Part shown: positions 1 to 8,485 of the stretch, piece after piece
How positions within the stretch are numbered: position 1 is the first letter of the stretch
Layout: every line of letters begins with the position of its first letter
Notes under the pieces: generated by a model
Seen by the model: the letters and a program-made list of their open reading frames with translations, nothing else
What the model was told of the DNA's origin: nothing
The model's database searches: none
Translations under genes and position numbers: made by a program
From: SZAS-79 sp965279075
GTDB taxonomy: Bacteria > Pseudomonadota > Gammaproteobacteria > Burkholderiales > SG8-39
Assembly: GCA_965279075.1 (NCBI GenBank)
Contig: CBDIHI010000006.1
Coordinates: 186,001-250,000, forward strand
Length of the DNA stretch: 64,000 nucleotides
Direction of reading: 5' to 3'

Positions 1-1
1 C

Positions 2-496
2 GAGGTCTATGGAACCATGCTGGGTTGGCAGGAAGGCGGTCCCAGGCATATGGCTGACATTGCACGCGCCATGGATATCGGCGACCTCGTGCATGAGCAC
101 CCGCGTCGGGTTTCGTACCGTGGATCGGTCGAACTCCTGCTGGAGGGCGACGGGGTCCTGGTCCTTGGCGTGGACGATCCCGGCTACATGCCCTCGAAGC
201 TCTTCAGCTACGCGTTGTCGGGCAAGCCGTTGCTGGCAGTGATGCGCAAGGACAGCTCTGCGTTCGCACAAATCCGGGGCTCCCCCGGGCTGGGCCATGC
301 AATCTGGTTTGATGACGCGGGCGACATGCCCGGGGCCGCGGCCGCCCTGGAGGTCGGTGAGTTTCTGCGCGAAGCGGCGGGCCGGTCACGATTCGACCGG
401 GGCGAAGCGCTGGAGCCGTTCATGGCTCCGCGGATGGCTCGACGCCATGCCGAACTATTCGAGGCCTGCCTGCAATCGGGTCCACCATCCGCATGA
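2..496 (+). CDS. glycosyltransferase, C-terminal part (cut by window edge)
   Basis: The frame is open from base 2, so this is the C-terminal 164 residues of a gene that starts before the window. The segment GYMPSKLFSYALSGKPLLAV is the typical donor-binding part of a GT-B glycosyltransferase, where a nucleotide-sugar is held and glycosyltransferases show the K-[LV]-[FY]-E/S-Y-[LM]-A-x-G-x-P pattern. It ends in ATGA overlap with the next glycosyltransferase, so it belongs to the same exopolysaccharide operon. Exact sugar and family cannot be decided from the fragment. Confidence 0.75.
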   Translation, partial: EVYGTMLGWQEGGPRHMADIARAMDIGDLVHEHPRRVSYRGSVELLLEGDGVLVLGVDDPGYMPSKLFSYALSGKPLLAVMRKDSSAFAQIRGSPGLGHAIWFDDAGDMPGAAAALEVGEFLREAAGRSRFDRGEALEPFMAPRMARRHAELFEACLQSGPPSA

Positions 497-1701
497 GCAT
501 CCTCTTCGGCCATCCGAGCGGCAACCCGAATTCCCACCATGCAGCGCTGGCGCATTTCGAATCGGGGCGTCTCGAGGCTTTCTGCGTGCCATGGATGCCG
601 TCCGCTCGTGCCCTGGATTTTCTGCAGTCCTTCGCTCCGCTGGGTTCCATGGCGCGGCGGCTCGCGCGGCGCCGGTTTGCGGCTTTGGAAGATGCGCCCA
701 AGGTGCAGGGGCGGGCAGGGGAATGGGGCCGGTTGCTGCGACGTGCTTTCGGCCTGGGCGACGAGCGCCTTTCTTACGAGGCGAACGACTGGCTGATGCG
801 CACGATGCGCCGGGAGTGCGGGCGTCCCGCATTGACCGCGGTGCACTCCTACGAGGACTGTTCGCTCTTGCAGTTCGAGGAAGCCAGACGTCGCGGGAAG
901 GCATGCATATACGACATGCCTATCGGGTATTACCCCGCGTGGGAGAAAACGCAGGCGGCATTGGCGCGGAAATACGCCGACTGGTTGCCGGCTGGCGGTC
1001 TGCCTTCCAGCCGTTTCGCGCGTCCCGAGCAGAAACGCGCGGAGATGGATCTGGCGGATCTTGTGTTGGTTCCCAGCAGTTTCGTCGAAAAGACGATCCT
1101 CGAAATCCATCCGCACAAACGGGTGGCGCGCGCAGCCTACGGGGTCGATCTCGAATTCTGGCGCCCCGGTGCGAGGGGATCGAAATCCGGTCCCCTGCGT
1201 TTCGTCTATGCAGGCCAGATTTCTCTTCGAAAGGGGATTCCGCTCCTGCTGTCGGCATGGGAGGCGGCCGGGTTGCATGACGCTGAGCTGGAGCTGGTGG
1301 GGACGTGGCAGCTGGCCGAAAATCGCCGCGAGGCGTTGCCACGCGGCGTGACATGGCGACCGCCCTGTTCCCGCGACGGGCTCCGCGAAAGGCTTCAGGC
1401 TGCGGACGTATTCGTATTCCCTTCGTTTTTCGAAGGCTTCGCTCTCGCGCTCCTCGAGGCTTTGGCTTGTGGTCTGCCCGTGCTTGCGACCGATGTGACC
1501 GACGCCGAAGCGCTGCCCGCGGATTGCGGGCGTTTGCTCCCAATTGGAGACATCGATGCGATGGTGGAAGGCTTAAGGTGGTTCAATCTTCACAGGGAAG
1601 CGCTTCCCGCGATGTGCAGCGCCGCACGGAGGCAGTCCGAGGGGTTCTCCTGGGGCAATTACCGCCGCCGTGTAAGTGACTCTGTCGCTCCTTTCGTCTG
1701 A
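493..1701 (+). CDS. GT4-type glycosyltransferase
   Basis: A 402-residue protein with two Rossmann-like halves as expected for a GT-B fold retaining glycosyltransferase. The C-terminal half has the strand LRFVYAGQISLRKGIPLL and then ADVFVFPSFFEGFALALLEA, which carries the E-G-F-x(3)-x-L-E pattern for the nucleotide-sugar phosphate site, followed by ACGLPVLATDV. The ATG overlaps the preceding stop codon (ATGA), so translation is coupled to the upstream transferase. Expected role is one sugar transfer during assembly of the repeat unit at the inner face of the membrane. Donor and acceptor are unknown. Confidence 0.85.
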   Translation: MSILFGHPSGNPNSHHAALAHFESGRLEAFCVPWMPSARALDFLQSFAPLGSMARRLARRRFAALEDAPKVQGRAGEWGRLLRRAFGLGDERLSYEANDWLMRTMRRECGRPALTAVHSYEDCSLLQFEEARRRGKACIYDMPIGYYPAWEKTQAALARKYADWLPAGGLPSSRFARPEQKRAEMDLADLVLVPSSFVEKTILEIHPHKRVARAAYGVDLEFWRPGARGSKSGPLRFVYAGQISLRKGIPLLLSAWEAAGLHDAELELVGTWQLAENRREALPRGVTWRPPCSRDGLRERLQAADVFVFPSFFEGFALALLEALACGLPVLATDVTDAEALPADCGRLLPIGDIDAMVEGLRWFNLHREALPAMCSAARRQSEGFSWGNYRRRVSDSVAPFV

Positions 1702-1702
1702 T

Positions 1703-2884
1703 ATGAAGCGCGTGAAGACCCGGCTCGCGATCGTCGTTTCCCACCCGATCCAATACTACGTGCCCCTGTACCAGCGGCTCGCGCGCAGGGACGATCTCGA
1801 AATCAAGGTGTTCTTTACCTGGCATGCGGGCGAGGCGGCTGTCGCGGATCACGGATTCCGGCAGCGGGTGGCGTGGGATATCCCGTTGACCGAAGGCTAC
1901 GACTTCGAACTGGTGCCCAATACAGCCGCGGATCCGGGAACGCATCATTTCTTCGGCCTGCGCAATCCGTCGTTGGTAGAGCGGGTCATGCAATGGCAGC
2001 CCGATGCCGTTCACATTACGGGCTGGGCATGGCTTTCGCATCTGCTGGCGCTGCGGGCGTTTTTTAAGCGGGGTGTCCGGACGCTTTTCCGCGGGGATTC
2101 GCATTTGCTGGACGCCTCCCGGTGTGGGCCGAGATGGTGGTTGAAGCGCGCGGTTCTGAGGCGGGTATTTCGCTGGCCGACGGAGTTTCTGTATGTGGGC
2201 TCCGCGAACCGCGCTTACTACGAAGCCTTCGGGGTGGAGGCGCCTCGGTTGCACTGGTGCCCGCATTCCATCGATGTCGCCCGATTCGCCGAACCCGCGG
2301 AACGGCTGGAGCGCGAGGCATCCGAGTGGAGGTGGCGGCTCGGCATCGGTGACCAGCGGGTGCTGTTGTTCGCGGGAAAGCTCGAGCGCAAGAAGCGGCC
2401 GCTGGAACTCATGCGCGCGGTGCGGTCGCACGGTGATCCCGGCATTGTCCTGGTCCTGGTTGGTGGCGGAGAACTCGAGGATGAGGTGCAGGCATTTGCC
2501 GCCACAGACCCGGAGCGCTTTCGCGTGCTGCCATTCCAGAACCAGGGCCGCATGCCGGTGGTGTACCGGCTGGGGGATATTTACGTCCTTCCGTCCGCCT
2601 TCGGGGAGACTTGGGGCCTCGCGGTGAACGAAGCCATGGCCTGCGGGCGCCCGGTGATCGTCAGCGACCGGGTCGGGTGCGCGCCCGACGTGATCGACTC
2701 CGGGTGCGGCCGCGTATTCCGTTCGACGGATTTTTCGGCCATGATCGCAGCCATGAACTCCATGACTGACGATCGAGAACACTTGATGCGGATGCGCCAA
2801 GGAGCTTCGAAGCGCGCCTGGGCGTTCGATATCGCTCGGACGGAGGCTGCGCTCATGGACTGCATGCACAGGGGGGGCGTGTGA
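1703..2884 (+). CDS. GT4-type glycosyltransferase
   Basis: A 393-residue GT-B glycosyltransferase. The start at 1703 (MKRVKTRLAIVVSHPIQYY) is chosen because it lies 2 bases after the previous stop and gives the usual N-terminal strand with a S-H-P-I-Q-Y motif; a longer frame from 1676 overlaps the upstream gene. The C-terminal domain shows VLLFAGKLERKKRPLELMRA and IYVLPSAFGETWGLAVNEAM, the latter being the E-x(7)-E donor motif (ETWGLAVNE). It presumably extends the same oligosaccharide as its neighbours. It ends in TGATG overlap with the next gene. Confidence 0.87.
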   Translation: MKRVKTRLAIVVSHPIQYYVPLYQRLARRDDLEIKVFFTWHAGEAAVADHGFRQRVAWDIPLTEGYDFELVPNTAADPGTHHFFGLRNPSLVERVMQWQPDAVHITGWAWLSHLLALRAFFKRGVRTLFRGDSHLLDASRCGPRWWLKRAVLRRVFRWPTEFLYVGSANRAYYEAFGVEAPRLHWCPHSIDVARFAEPAERLEREASEWRWRLGIGDQRVLLFAGKLERKKRPLELMRAVRSHGDPGIVLVLVGGGELEDEVQAFAATDPERFRVLPFQNQGRMPVVYRLGDIYVLPSAFGETWGLAVNEAMACGRPVIVSDRVGCAPDVIDSGCGRVFRSTDFSAMIAAMNSMTDDREHLMRMRQGASKRAWAFDIARTEAALMDCMHRGGV

Positions 2885-4329
2885 TGAATGGCTCGGCGAT
2901 CCAGGGGCCATCCATGTCATCGCGCAATGCGACCGGAATCCTGAGCGCAATGATTGGTGTTCTGATCCTGCTTGGATTGGCCCTGGCGGGATCGGCCGAG
3001 CAAATGCTGGCCTACCTGATCGTCCTGTTTGCGGCCGTCTTGCCGAGCGTGCTTTGGATATGGATGGGCTCGCCGGGGATTCCGATCCTGCCGGCGGTTT
3101 CGTCGGCGTTTATTGTCTATTTCGGATTTCCTATCCTGACCGCCATTGAGAGTTCGCTGTCTTATACGCCTTGGGAAATCACGCGTGCGGCGCTGACGGT
3201 GGCGCTCTTCCTGCTGACGGCTACGGCGGCATGGCGAGTGGTGGCGGGAAGGGCGCGTCAGAAGCATGCGTTTTCCGAGGACCGGCATCAGCAGGCGCAG
3301 ACGGTCAGGCTCATATTCATAGGCCTTGCGATCGGCGTCGTGTTTTATGGATCAGTGTTATCCGGATTGCTGGGTGATATCGGATCCTATTTCGGTCTCG
3401 TGCGTTCGGTCTCGCTCACGCTCGTGGTCGTGACCTGCTTCTTGATCGGGGTTGCGCGCGCTCAGGGCGTACTTCGAGGCGCCCAGTGGGGCCTGAGCGT
3501 TGCGGGGTTGGTGTTGATCATTCTCCTTTCCTGGAGTTCCCTGTTTCTCGTGGGTGGAATGATCTTCGCACTGGCAGCCGGGCTCGGTTACGTCATCGTC
3601 ACAAAGCGGATACCCTGGCTTGCGGTCGGGTTGATAGTGGCCGTAGTCACGGTTCTCCACGCCGGCAAAGCCGAGATGCGCAACAAGTATTGGGATTCCG
3701 GCACCACGTCCATATCGTCCGTGGCCGAGTTGCCCGGGCTTGCGACCGAATGGGTCGGCGAGGGCCTCGCCGCCATCGCCGCCGGTGAGGTAGGGCAGAG
3801 CGTTCTCGACCGGGCCTCTCTGCTCCAGATGCTTCTGTTGGTGGAAAGCGAGACGCCTGACAACGTGGATTTCCTTTTCGGCGAAACTTACGCCCTCCTT
3901 CCCGCCATTCTCGTACCACGCTTCATCGAGGCCGATAAGCCCGCGAGCCAGGTGGGTATGGATCTGCTCAATATTCGCTACGGCCTCCTCACAGCCGAGG
4001 GCACGGCGACCACCGCGATCGGCTGGGGCCTCGTTGCCGAGGCGTATGCGAATTTCGGTTATTTAGGGGTGATCGGCATGGCGTTGCTTGTCGGGGTGTG
4101 CTGTGGCGCGCTTGCGATCTGGGGCGCCAACGCGGAAATAGTCTCATTGCCCACGTTGGTAAGCATCTCCGTAATGATGGGCCTGCTCGCTCTGGAAGTG
4201 GATTTTATCCAGCTCGCCTCCAGCCTTCTCCAGTCCTTCGCCTCGATACTCCTCTTCCTTGCGGTGTACAGGTGGTATGCGATGCCTCAGTCCGAAAAGC
4301 TCGTTTCCGGGCCTCGTATCGACTGGTGA
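2884..4329 (+). CDS. O-antigen/EPS polymerase-like membrane protein (Wzy-like)
   Basis: A very hydrophobic 481-residue protein with roughly ten or more membrane segments, such as IGVLILLGLALAG near the N-terminus and LVLIILLSWSSLFLVGGMIF in the middle. The size, the topology and the place among glycosyltransferases fit a repeat-unit polymerase, a family defined by topology more than by sequence. A large soluble loop around residues 280-370 would be periplasmic. ATG at 2884 is preferred; an in-frame GTG directly precedes it. A flippase role is less likely because the regular 12-14 helix MATE-like pattern is not apparent. The 3' end overlaps the next gene by 4 bases (GTGA). Confidence 0.65.
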   Translation: MNGSAIQGPSMSSRNATGILSAMIGVLILLGLALAGSAEQMLAYLIVLFAAVLPSVLWIWMGSPGIPILPAVSSAFIVYFGFPILTAIESSLSYTPWEITRAALTVALFLLTATAAWRVVAGRARQKHAFSEDRHQQAQTVRLIFIGLAIGVVFYGSVLSGLLGDIGSYFGLVRSVSLTLVVVTCFLIGVARAQGVLRGAQWGLSVAGLVLIILLSWSSLFLVGGMIFALAAGLGYVIVTKRIPWLAVGLIVAVVTVLHAGKAEMRNKYWDSGTTSISSVAELPGLATEWVGEGLAAIAAGEVGQSVLDRASLLQMLLLVESETPDNVDFLFGETYALLPAILVPRFIEADKPASQVGMDLLNIRYGLLTAEGTATTAIGWGLVAEAYANFGYLGVIGMALLVGVCCGALAIWGANAEIVSLPTLVSISVMMGLLALEVDFIQLASSLLQSFASILLFLAVYRWYAMPQSEKLVSGPRIDW

Positions 4330-5474
4330 AAATCCTCCACGTCGTCCCTTCCTATCTCCCCGCCGTGCGCTACGGCGGCCCGATACTTTCCGTTCATGGG
4401 CTGTGCAGAGGCTTGGCTGCTCGAGGTCATATTGTCGAGGTATTCACGACCAACATCGACGGGCCAGGGGAGTCAGATGTCCCCCTTGGAGTTCCGATCG
4501 ACCGGGACGGTGTGAAGGTTTGGTATTTTCCCGTCCCGGCTCTGCGCAGGTTGTATTGGTCTCCCCGGATGGGTGCGGCGTTCACGCAGCATGTGCGCAG
4601 TTTTGACGTCGTCCACACCCATTCGGTCTTCCTCTGGCCCACCTGGGCCGCGGCACGCACCGCTCTGCAATTCAAAGTGCCATATGTTCTGGCGCCCCGC
4701 GGCATGCTGGTGCAGGAGCTCATCCGGAAGAAGAGCAGCATGGCCAAGCGTGCGTGGATTGCGCTGATCGAGCGCAGGAACGTTGCGAATGCCGCACTGA
4801 TCCACTTCACCAGCCGGATCGAGGCGGAGGATGCATCGGCTCTCGGATTGCCGATTCGGGAGTCGTGCATCATCCCCAACGGATTGGATGCTTCGAGTCT
4901 GGATAGGCCCAGGCAGGTTCCCAAGCCGCCGCATGAAGAGCCATTCCTGCTCTTCGTCGGGCGCATCAACTGGAAAAAGGGCCTGGATCGGCTCATTGCG
5001 GCGTTGCCGTTCATCCCGGGTTGCAGGGTGGTGATTGCCGGCAACGACGAGGAACACCTGACGGCAAAGCTGGAAGCACAGGCGGCCGAGGCGGGCGTGC
5101 GAGAGCGCATAGCGTTCGTCGGGCCCGTGTATGGCGAGGACAAGGCCGCGTTGCTGAGCCGTGCATTGCTTCTGGTGCTGCCGTCCTATTCGGAGAACTT
5201 CGGCAACGTTGTGATCGAGGCCATGGCCGCCGGGTGCCCTGTCGTCGTAACCCCTGAAGTGGGAGCGGCGGATATGGTGCGGGAAAGCGCGGCGGGAGCA
5301 GTTTTGGCGGGCGATCCCGCGATACTGGGCGAGGGCATTCGACGATTGATCTCGGATCCGGTGGGGCTTGAGCGAATGGGAGCAAGGGGGCGGGACTTCG
5401 TGCAGCATGGATACACTTGGGATGCCGTCAGCGGTCAGATGGAAGAGGCATACGCGAGCGTAGTTGCCCACTGA
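4326..5474 (+). CDS. GT4-type glycosyltransferase
   Basis: A 382-residue GT-B glycosyltransferase. The GTG start at 4326 overlaps the upstream stop and gives the canonical N-terminus VKILHVVPSYLPAVRYGGP followed by the glycine-rich loop used by GT4 enzymes. The C-terminal domain has FLLFVGRINWKKGLDRLIAA and LVLPSYSENFGNVVIEAMAA, containing the E-N-F-G-x(3)-x-E donor motif, then GCPVVVTPEVGAA. A longer open frame upstream lies inside the polymerase gene and is not used. It is predicted to be cytosolic or peripheral to the inner membrane. Confidence 0.88.
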   Translation: MKILHVVPSYLPAVRYGGPILSVHGLCRGLAARGHIVEVFTTNIDGPGESDVPLGVPIDRDGVKVWYFPVPALRRLYWSPRMGAAFTQHVRSFDVVHTHSVFLWPTWAAARTALQFKVPYVLAPRGMLVQELIRKKSSMAKRAWIALIERRNVANAALIHFTSRIEAEDASALGLPIRESCIIPNGLDASSLDRPRQVPKPPHEEPFLLFVGRINWKKGLDRLIAALPFIPGCRVVIAGNDEEHLTAKLEAQAAEAGVRERIAFVGPVYGEDKAALLSRALLLVLPSYSENFGNVVIEAMAAGCPVVVTPEVGAADMVRESAAGAVLAGDPAILGEGIRRLISDPVGLERMGARGRDFVQHGYTWDAVSGQMEEAYASVVAH

Positions 5475-5482
5475 TAGCGGCG

Positions 5483-6253
5483 ATGCTCGATTACATCACG
5501 CCTCTGATTCTCACCTTCGACGAGGCGCCCAACATCGCCCGCGTGCTCGATCGGCTCACCTGGGCGAAGCGGGTGGTAGTACTCGACAGCTTCAGTGCTG
5601 ACGAGACCGAAGCGGTTGCGCGGCGATACGCGAACGTAGCCTTCTTCAAGCGACGATTCGACAACCACGCCACCCAGTGGAACTTCGGGCTGCGCGAAAC
5701 AAGCATCGATACCGAGTGGGTCCTGGCGCTGGATGCGGATTACATCGTGCCCGATGCGCTCGTGCGCGACTTGCAGTCGCTGGATCCCGCCGATGACATT
5801 GCTGGCTATAGCGCCAGGTTCAGGTACTGCATTGAGGGGATTCCGCTCAAAGGCACGGTCTATACACCGGTGACGGTGCTCTTCCGGCGGGAGGCGGCAA
5901 CGTACCTGCAGCGAGGACACACCCAGCGTGTACAGGTGAATGGAAAGGTGGACACGTTACATGCGCCGATCCACCACGACGACCGCAAGCCGCTCGAGCG
6001 CTGGTTCGCATCCCAGGTCAAGTACATGGCGCTCGAGGCCGAAGTCCTCTTGGGCACGCCGTTCGAAAGGCTCGATGTCCCCGACAAGATCCGCCGGCTG
6101 GTCTTTGTCGCGCCGCTGGCGATGTTCGTCTATTGCCTGGTGGTGAAGCTCGCGATCCTCGACGGCCGGCGCGGGCTGTTCTACGCCAGCCAGCGCGCGG
6201 TGGCCGAAACGATCCTGTCGGTGTTTCTTCTCCAGGGGATACTCAAGCGATGA
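5483..6253 (+). CDS. GT2-type glycosyltransferase (GT-A fold)
   Basis: A 256-residue GT-A fold transferase starting at MLDYITPLILTFDEAPNI, the form typical of WaaE/KdtX-like family 2 enzymes. The metal-binding D-x-D lies in ALDADYIVPDAL near residue 85, and QWNFGLRETSIDTEWVLALD is the conserved approach to it. Near the C-terminus a hydrophobic stretch (LVFVAPLAMFVYCLVVKLAI) could anchor it in the membrane. ATG at 5483 is 9 bases after the previous stop; further upstream starts overlap the GT4 gene. The stop overlaps galE (ATGA). Confidence 0.85.
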   Translation: MLDYITPLILTFDEAPNIARVLDRLTWAKRVVVLDSFSADETEAVARRYANVAFFKRRFDNHATQWNFGLRETSIDTEWVLALDADYIVPDALVRDLQSLDPADDIAGYSARFRYCIEGIPLKGTVYTPVTVLFRREAATYLQRGHTQRVQVNGKVDTLHAPIHHDDRKPLERWFASQVKYMALEAEVLLGTPFERLDVPDKIRRLVFVAPLAMFVYCLVVKLAILDGRRGLFYASQRAVAETILSVFLLQGILKR

Positions 6254-7251
6254 ACGCAACCGTCCTCGTAGTCGGCGGCGCCGGCTACATCGGTTCTCAC
6301 ATGGTGAAGATGCTCGCGCGGCAGGGCTGCCGTGTGGTGACGCTGGATAATCTCTCCACGGGTCACCGGGATGCGGTGGTGGCCGGCACCTTCATCGAGG
6401 GCGACCTGTCGCGGGCGGGAGATCTGGCGCGTGTCTTCAGCATGCACCCGGTCGACGTGGTCATGCATTTCGCGGCCAACTGCTACGTAGGCGAGTCGGT
6501 GCAGGCCCCGCGCAAGTACTACCGCAACAACGTCACGGGCACGCTGAACCTGCTGGCCGCGATGCTCGATGCGGGGGTGCACAGGTTCGTGTTCTCGTCG
6601 AGCTGCGCCACCTACGGTACCCCGCAGGTGGACCTCATCGACGAGGCGCAACCGCAGCGACCGGTCAACCCCTACGGCTGGACGAAGCTGATGGTCGAGC
6701 AGGTGCTGGCGGATTACGCCCCGGCCTACGGCCTCAGCAGCGTTGCATTGCGCTATTTCAATGCCGCCGGCAGCGACCCGGAGGGGGAACTGGGCGAAAG
6801 TCACGACCCCGAAACCCACCTGATCCCGCTCGTGCTGCGTGAGGCATTGCGTGTCAAACGGGGTGGCGATCCAGCGGCAACTCTGCTGCGTGTATTCGGG
6901 GACGACTTCGCCACGCCCGACGGGACCTGCGTGCGCGACTACGTGCATGTGGAAGACCTTTGCCGCGCGCACCTCATTGCGATCCGCCGGCTGCTCGACG
7001 GGAAGGTCGCGGGGGCCGAGGGCTACAACCTGGGCCTGTCGCGCGGGTTTTCGGTCAAGGCGGTGATCGACGTCTGCCGCGCCGTCACCGGCGTGGACGT
7101 TCGCTACCAGGTGGAGGGTCGCAGGGCGGGGGATCCGCCCAGGCTCGTGGCCGACGCCACAAAGGCGCGTGAGGTGCTGGGTTGGGTGCCGGAGTACCGG
7201 GAATTGGGGCGGATCGTCGAGACGGCGTGGCGGTATCTGGTACGGGGTTGA
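6250..7251 (+). CDS. galE: UDP-glucose 4-epimerase
   Basis: A 333-residue extended short-chain dehydrogenase that interconverts UDP-glucose and UDP-galactose. The NAD-binding GGAGYIGS motif is at residues 8-15, the catalytic Ser lies in FVFSSSCATYG, and Tyr-x3-Lys is in NPYGWTKLMVEQ near residue 141. GRRAGDPPRLVAD is the classic GalE substrate-binding signature. It supplies UDP-galactose (or UDP-GalNAc) for the adjacent glycosyltransferases. The start is set by ATGA overlap with the GT2 gene. It is the last gene of the first tightly packed block; about 190 bp of non-coding DNA follows. Confidence 0.95.
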   Translation: MNATVLVVGGAGYIGSHMVKMLARQGCRVVTLDNLSTGHRDAVVAGTFIEGDLSRAGDLARVFSMHPVDVVMHFAANCYVGESVQAPRKYYRNNVTGTLNLLAAMLDAGVHRFVFSSSCATYGTPQVDLIDEAQPQRPVNPYGWTKLMVEQVLADYAPAYGLSSVALRYFNAAGSDPEGELGESHDPETHLIPLVLREALRVKRGGDPAATLLRVFGDDFATPDGTCVRDYVHVEDLCRAHLIAIRRLLDGKVAGAEGYNLGLSRGFSVKAVIDVCRAVTGVDVRYQVEGRRAGDPPRLVADATKAREVLGWVPEYRELGRIVETAWRYLVRG

Positions 7252-7363
7252 GCCGGGCTGATGTACCGGTACCGATACACAAACTGCCATTTCAGCCGCT
7301 CCAGGCCTCGAGGTCCCGGACCGAAAGTCATGAATTAAGGGCATCCCATGGTGGCGCAAGGGC

Positions 7364-7440
7364 GTTATACTAATATCACCAAGGTTCTAGTATAACCGGG
7401 CCGCATGGTTATACTAGTAACTACTCGACCCTAGTATAAA
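7364..7440 (+). promoter_or_regulatory. four alternating inverted 9-10 bp sites (operator array)
   Basis: Four copies of GTTATACTAG occur in alternating orientation: GTTATACTA at 7364, CTAGTATAAC at 7387, GTTATACTAG at 7408 and CTAGTATAAA at 7431. Starts are 23, 21 and 23 bp apart, about two helical turns, so all sites face the same side of the helix. The third copy contains TATACT (7410-7415), a good -10 hexamer, with no clear -35. The array ends two bases before the start codon of the following gene and there is no Shine-Dalgarno. Inferred role: binding site of a dimeric regulator controlling the nucleotidyltransferase-carbamoyltransferase pair. Confidence 0.6.
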
Positions 7441-7441
7441 C

Positions 7442-8485
7442 ATGCCCGCCTTCACCGACCTCACCCTCAACGCCCAGACCGCCTATGCGCAGCTGCTGGA
7501 CGCTGCTCTTGCCACCGCGCACCTGCGCTCGGTCGCGGACCTGCCGGGCTCGTTCGCGGCAAAGACGGTGAAAGGCCACAAGTACTGGTACTACCAATAC
7601 ACCGAGCCGTCGGGAAAGCTGCGGCAGGTGTTCGTCGGGCCGGACGGCGATGCAGTCACGCGGCTGATGGCAAGCCGGGGACAGCCTGCAGCTTCGGCAG
7701 CGCTGATCCCGCTCGTGCGTTCGGCCATCGCCCTCGGGTGCGCGGAAATCCTGCCGCGCCACCTGGTCGTCCTGCGCCGGCTGGCCGAGTATGGGTTCTT
7801 CCAGGCGGGCGGGGTGCTCATCGGCACCCACGCGTTCCTCGCGTTCGGCAACATGCTCGGCGTGCGCTGGGGTGACTCCTCGCGCACGCAGGACATCGAC
7901 TTCGCGCACGCGGGCAAAAGCGTCTCCCTCGTCCTGCCTTCGGACCTCGAGGTGCGCACCGACAACGCCATCGAATCGCTGCAGATGGGATTCCTCCCGG
8001 TTTCGGGGCTGACGTCCAAGGCCGGCGCAACCTGGCTCAATCCGCGCGAGCCGGAATTCCGGCTGGATTTCCTCACGACGCGTCACCGCGGCGGCGAAAC
8101 ACCCTACGTGCATCCCAGGCTGCACGTGACGTTGCAGCCCCTGAAGTTCATGGAATTCTCCCTGCAGCAGGTGCAGCAGGCAGTGTTGTTCTGCGGGGAA
8201 GGCGCGGTCCTAGCCAACATCCCGCACCCGGCACGCTACGCCCTGCACAAGCTGCTGGTCTACGGCGAGCGCAAAGGGGCATTCCAGACCAAGGCCAACA
8301 AGGACCTGCAGCAAGCCGGCATGCTGTTGTCGGTCCTCAAGGAACGCCGCGCAACCGAAGTCGGCGAGGTGTGGGCCGACCTGCTGTCGCGGGGCAAGGG
8401 CTGGGCAACGCGGGCAAGGCAGGGCCTCGTTGCGCTCGACAAGGCGTTCCCGCTGCTGGAAGTCGGGAATTGGCTCAAGGCATGA
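7442..8485 (+). CDS. nucleotidyltransferase-fold protein (NTP_transf_8 / GSU2403-like)
   Basis: A 347-residue protein with an N-terminal region (GHKYWYYQYTEPSGKLRQVF, about residues 42-62) and a polymerase-beta-like nucleotidyltransferase core. Visible catalytic elements are GVLIGTHAFLAFGNMLGV near residue 126 (hG[ST] motif), TQDIDFA near 149 (D-x-D) and RLDFLTT near 206 (third acidic residue). This matches a family of bacterial proteins of unknown substrate that I recall as NTP_transf_8. It sits between galE and a carbamoyltransferase, sharing an ATGA overlap with the latter. Its own control array and lack of a sugar-nucleotide pyrophosphorylase signature argue against a simple sugar-activating role. 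A toxin- or defence-like activity is possible but unproven. Confidence 0.65.
   Translation: MPAFTDLTLNAQTAYAQLLDAALATAHLRSVADLPGSFAAKTVKGHKYWYYQYTEPSGKLRQVFVGPDGDAVTRLMASRGQPAASAALIPLVRSAIALGCAEILPRHLVVLRRLAEYGFFQAGGVLIGTHAFLAFGNMLGVRWGDSSRTQDIDFAHAGKSVSLVLPSDLEVRTDNAIESLQMGFLPVSGLTSKAGATWLNPREPEFRLDFLTTRHRGGETPYVHPRLHVTLQPLKFMEFSLQQVQQAVLFCGEGAVLANIPHPARYALHKLLVYGERKGAFQTKANKDLQQAGMLLSVLKERRATEVGEVWADLLSRGKGWATRARQGLVALDKAFPLLEVGNWLKA

Noticed and set aside
1583..2950. A 455-codon minus-strand frame under the GT4 gene
   Set aside because: No motifs, and it is antisense to a glycosyltransferase with intact donor-site motifs.
7364..7440. Short repeats read as a CRISPR array
   Set aside because: The units are only 9-10 bp, alternate in orientation and have 11-13 bp between them; no cas genes are near. 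They fit operator sites.
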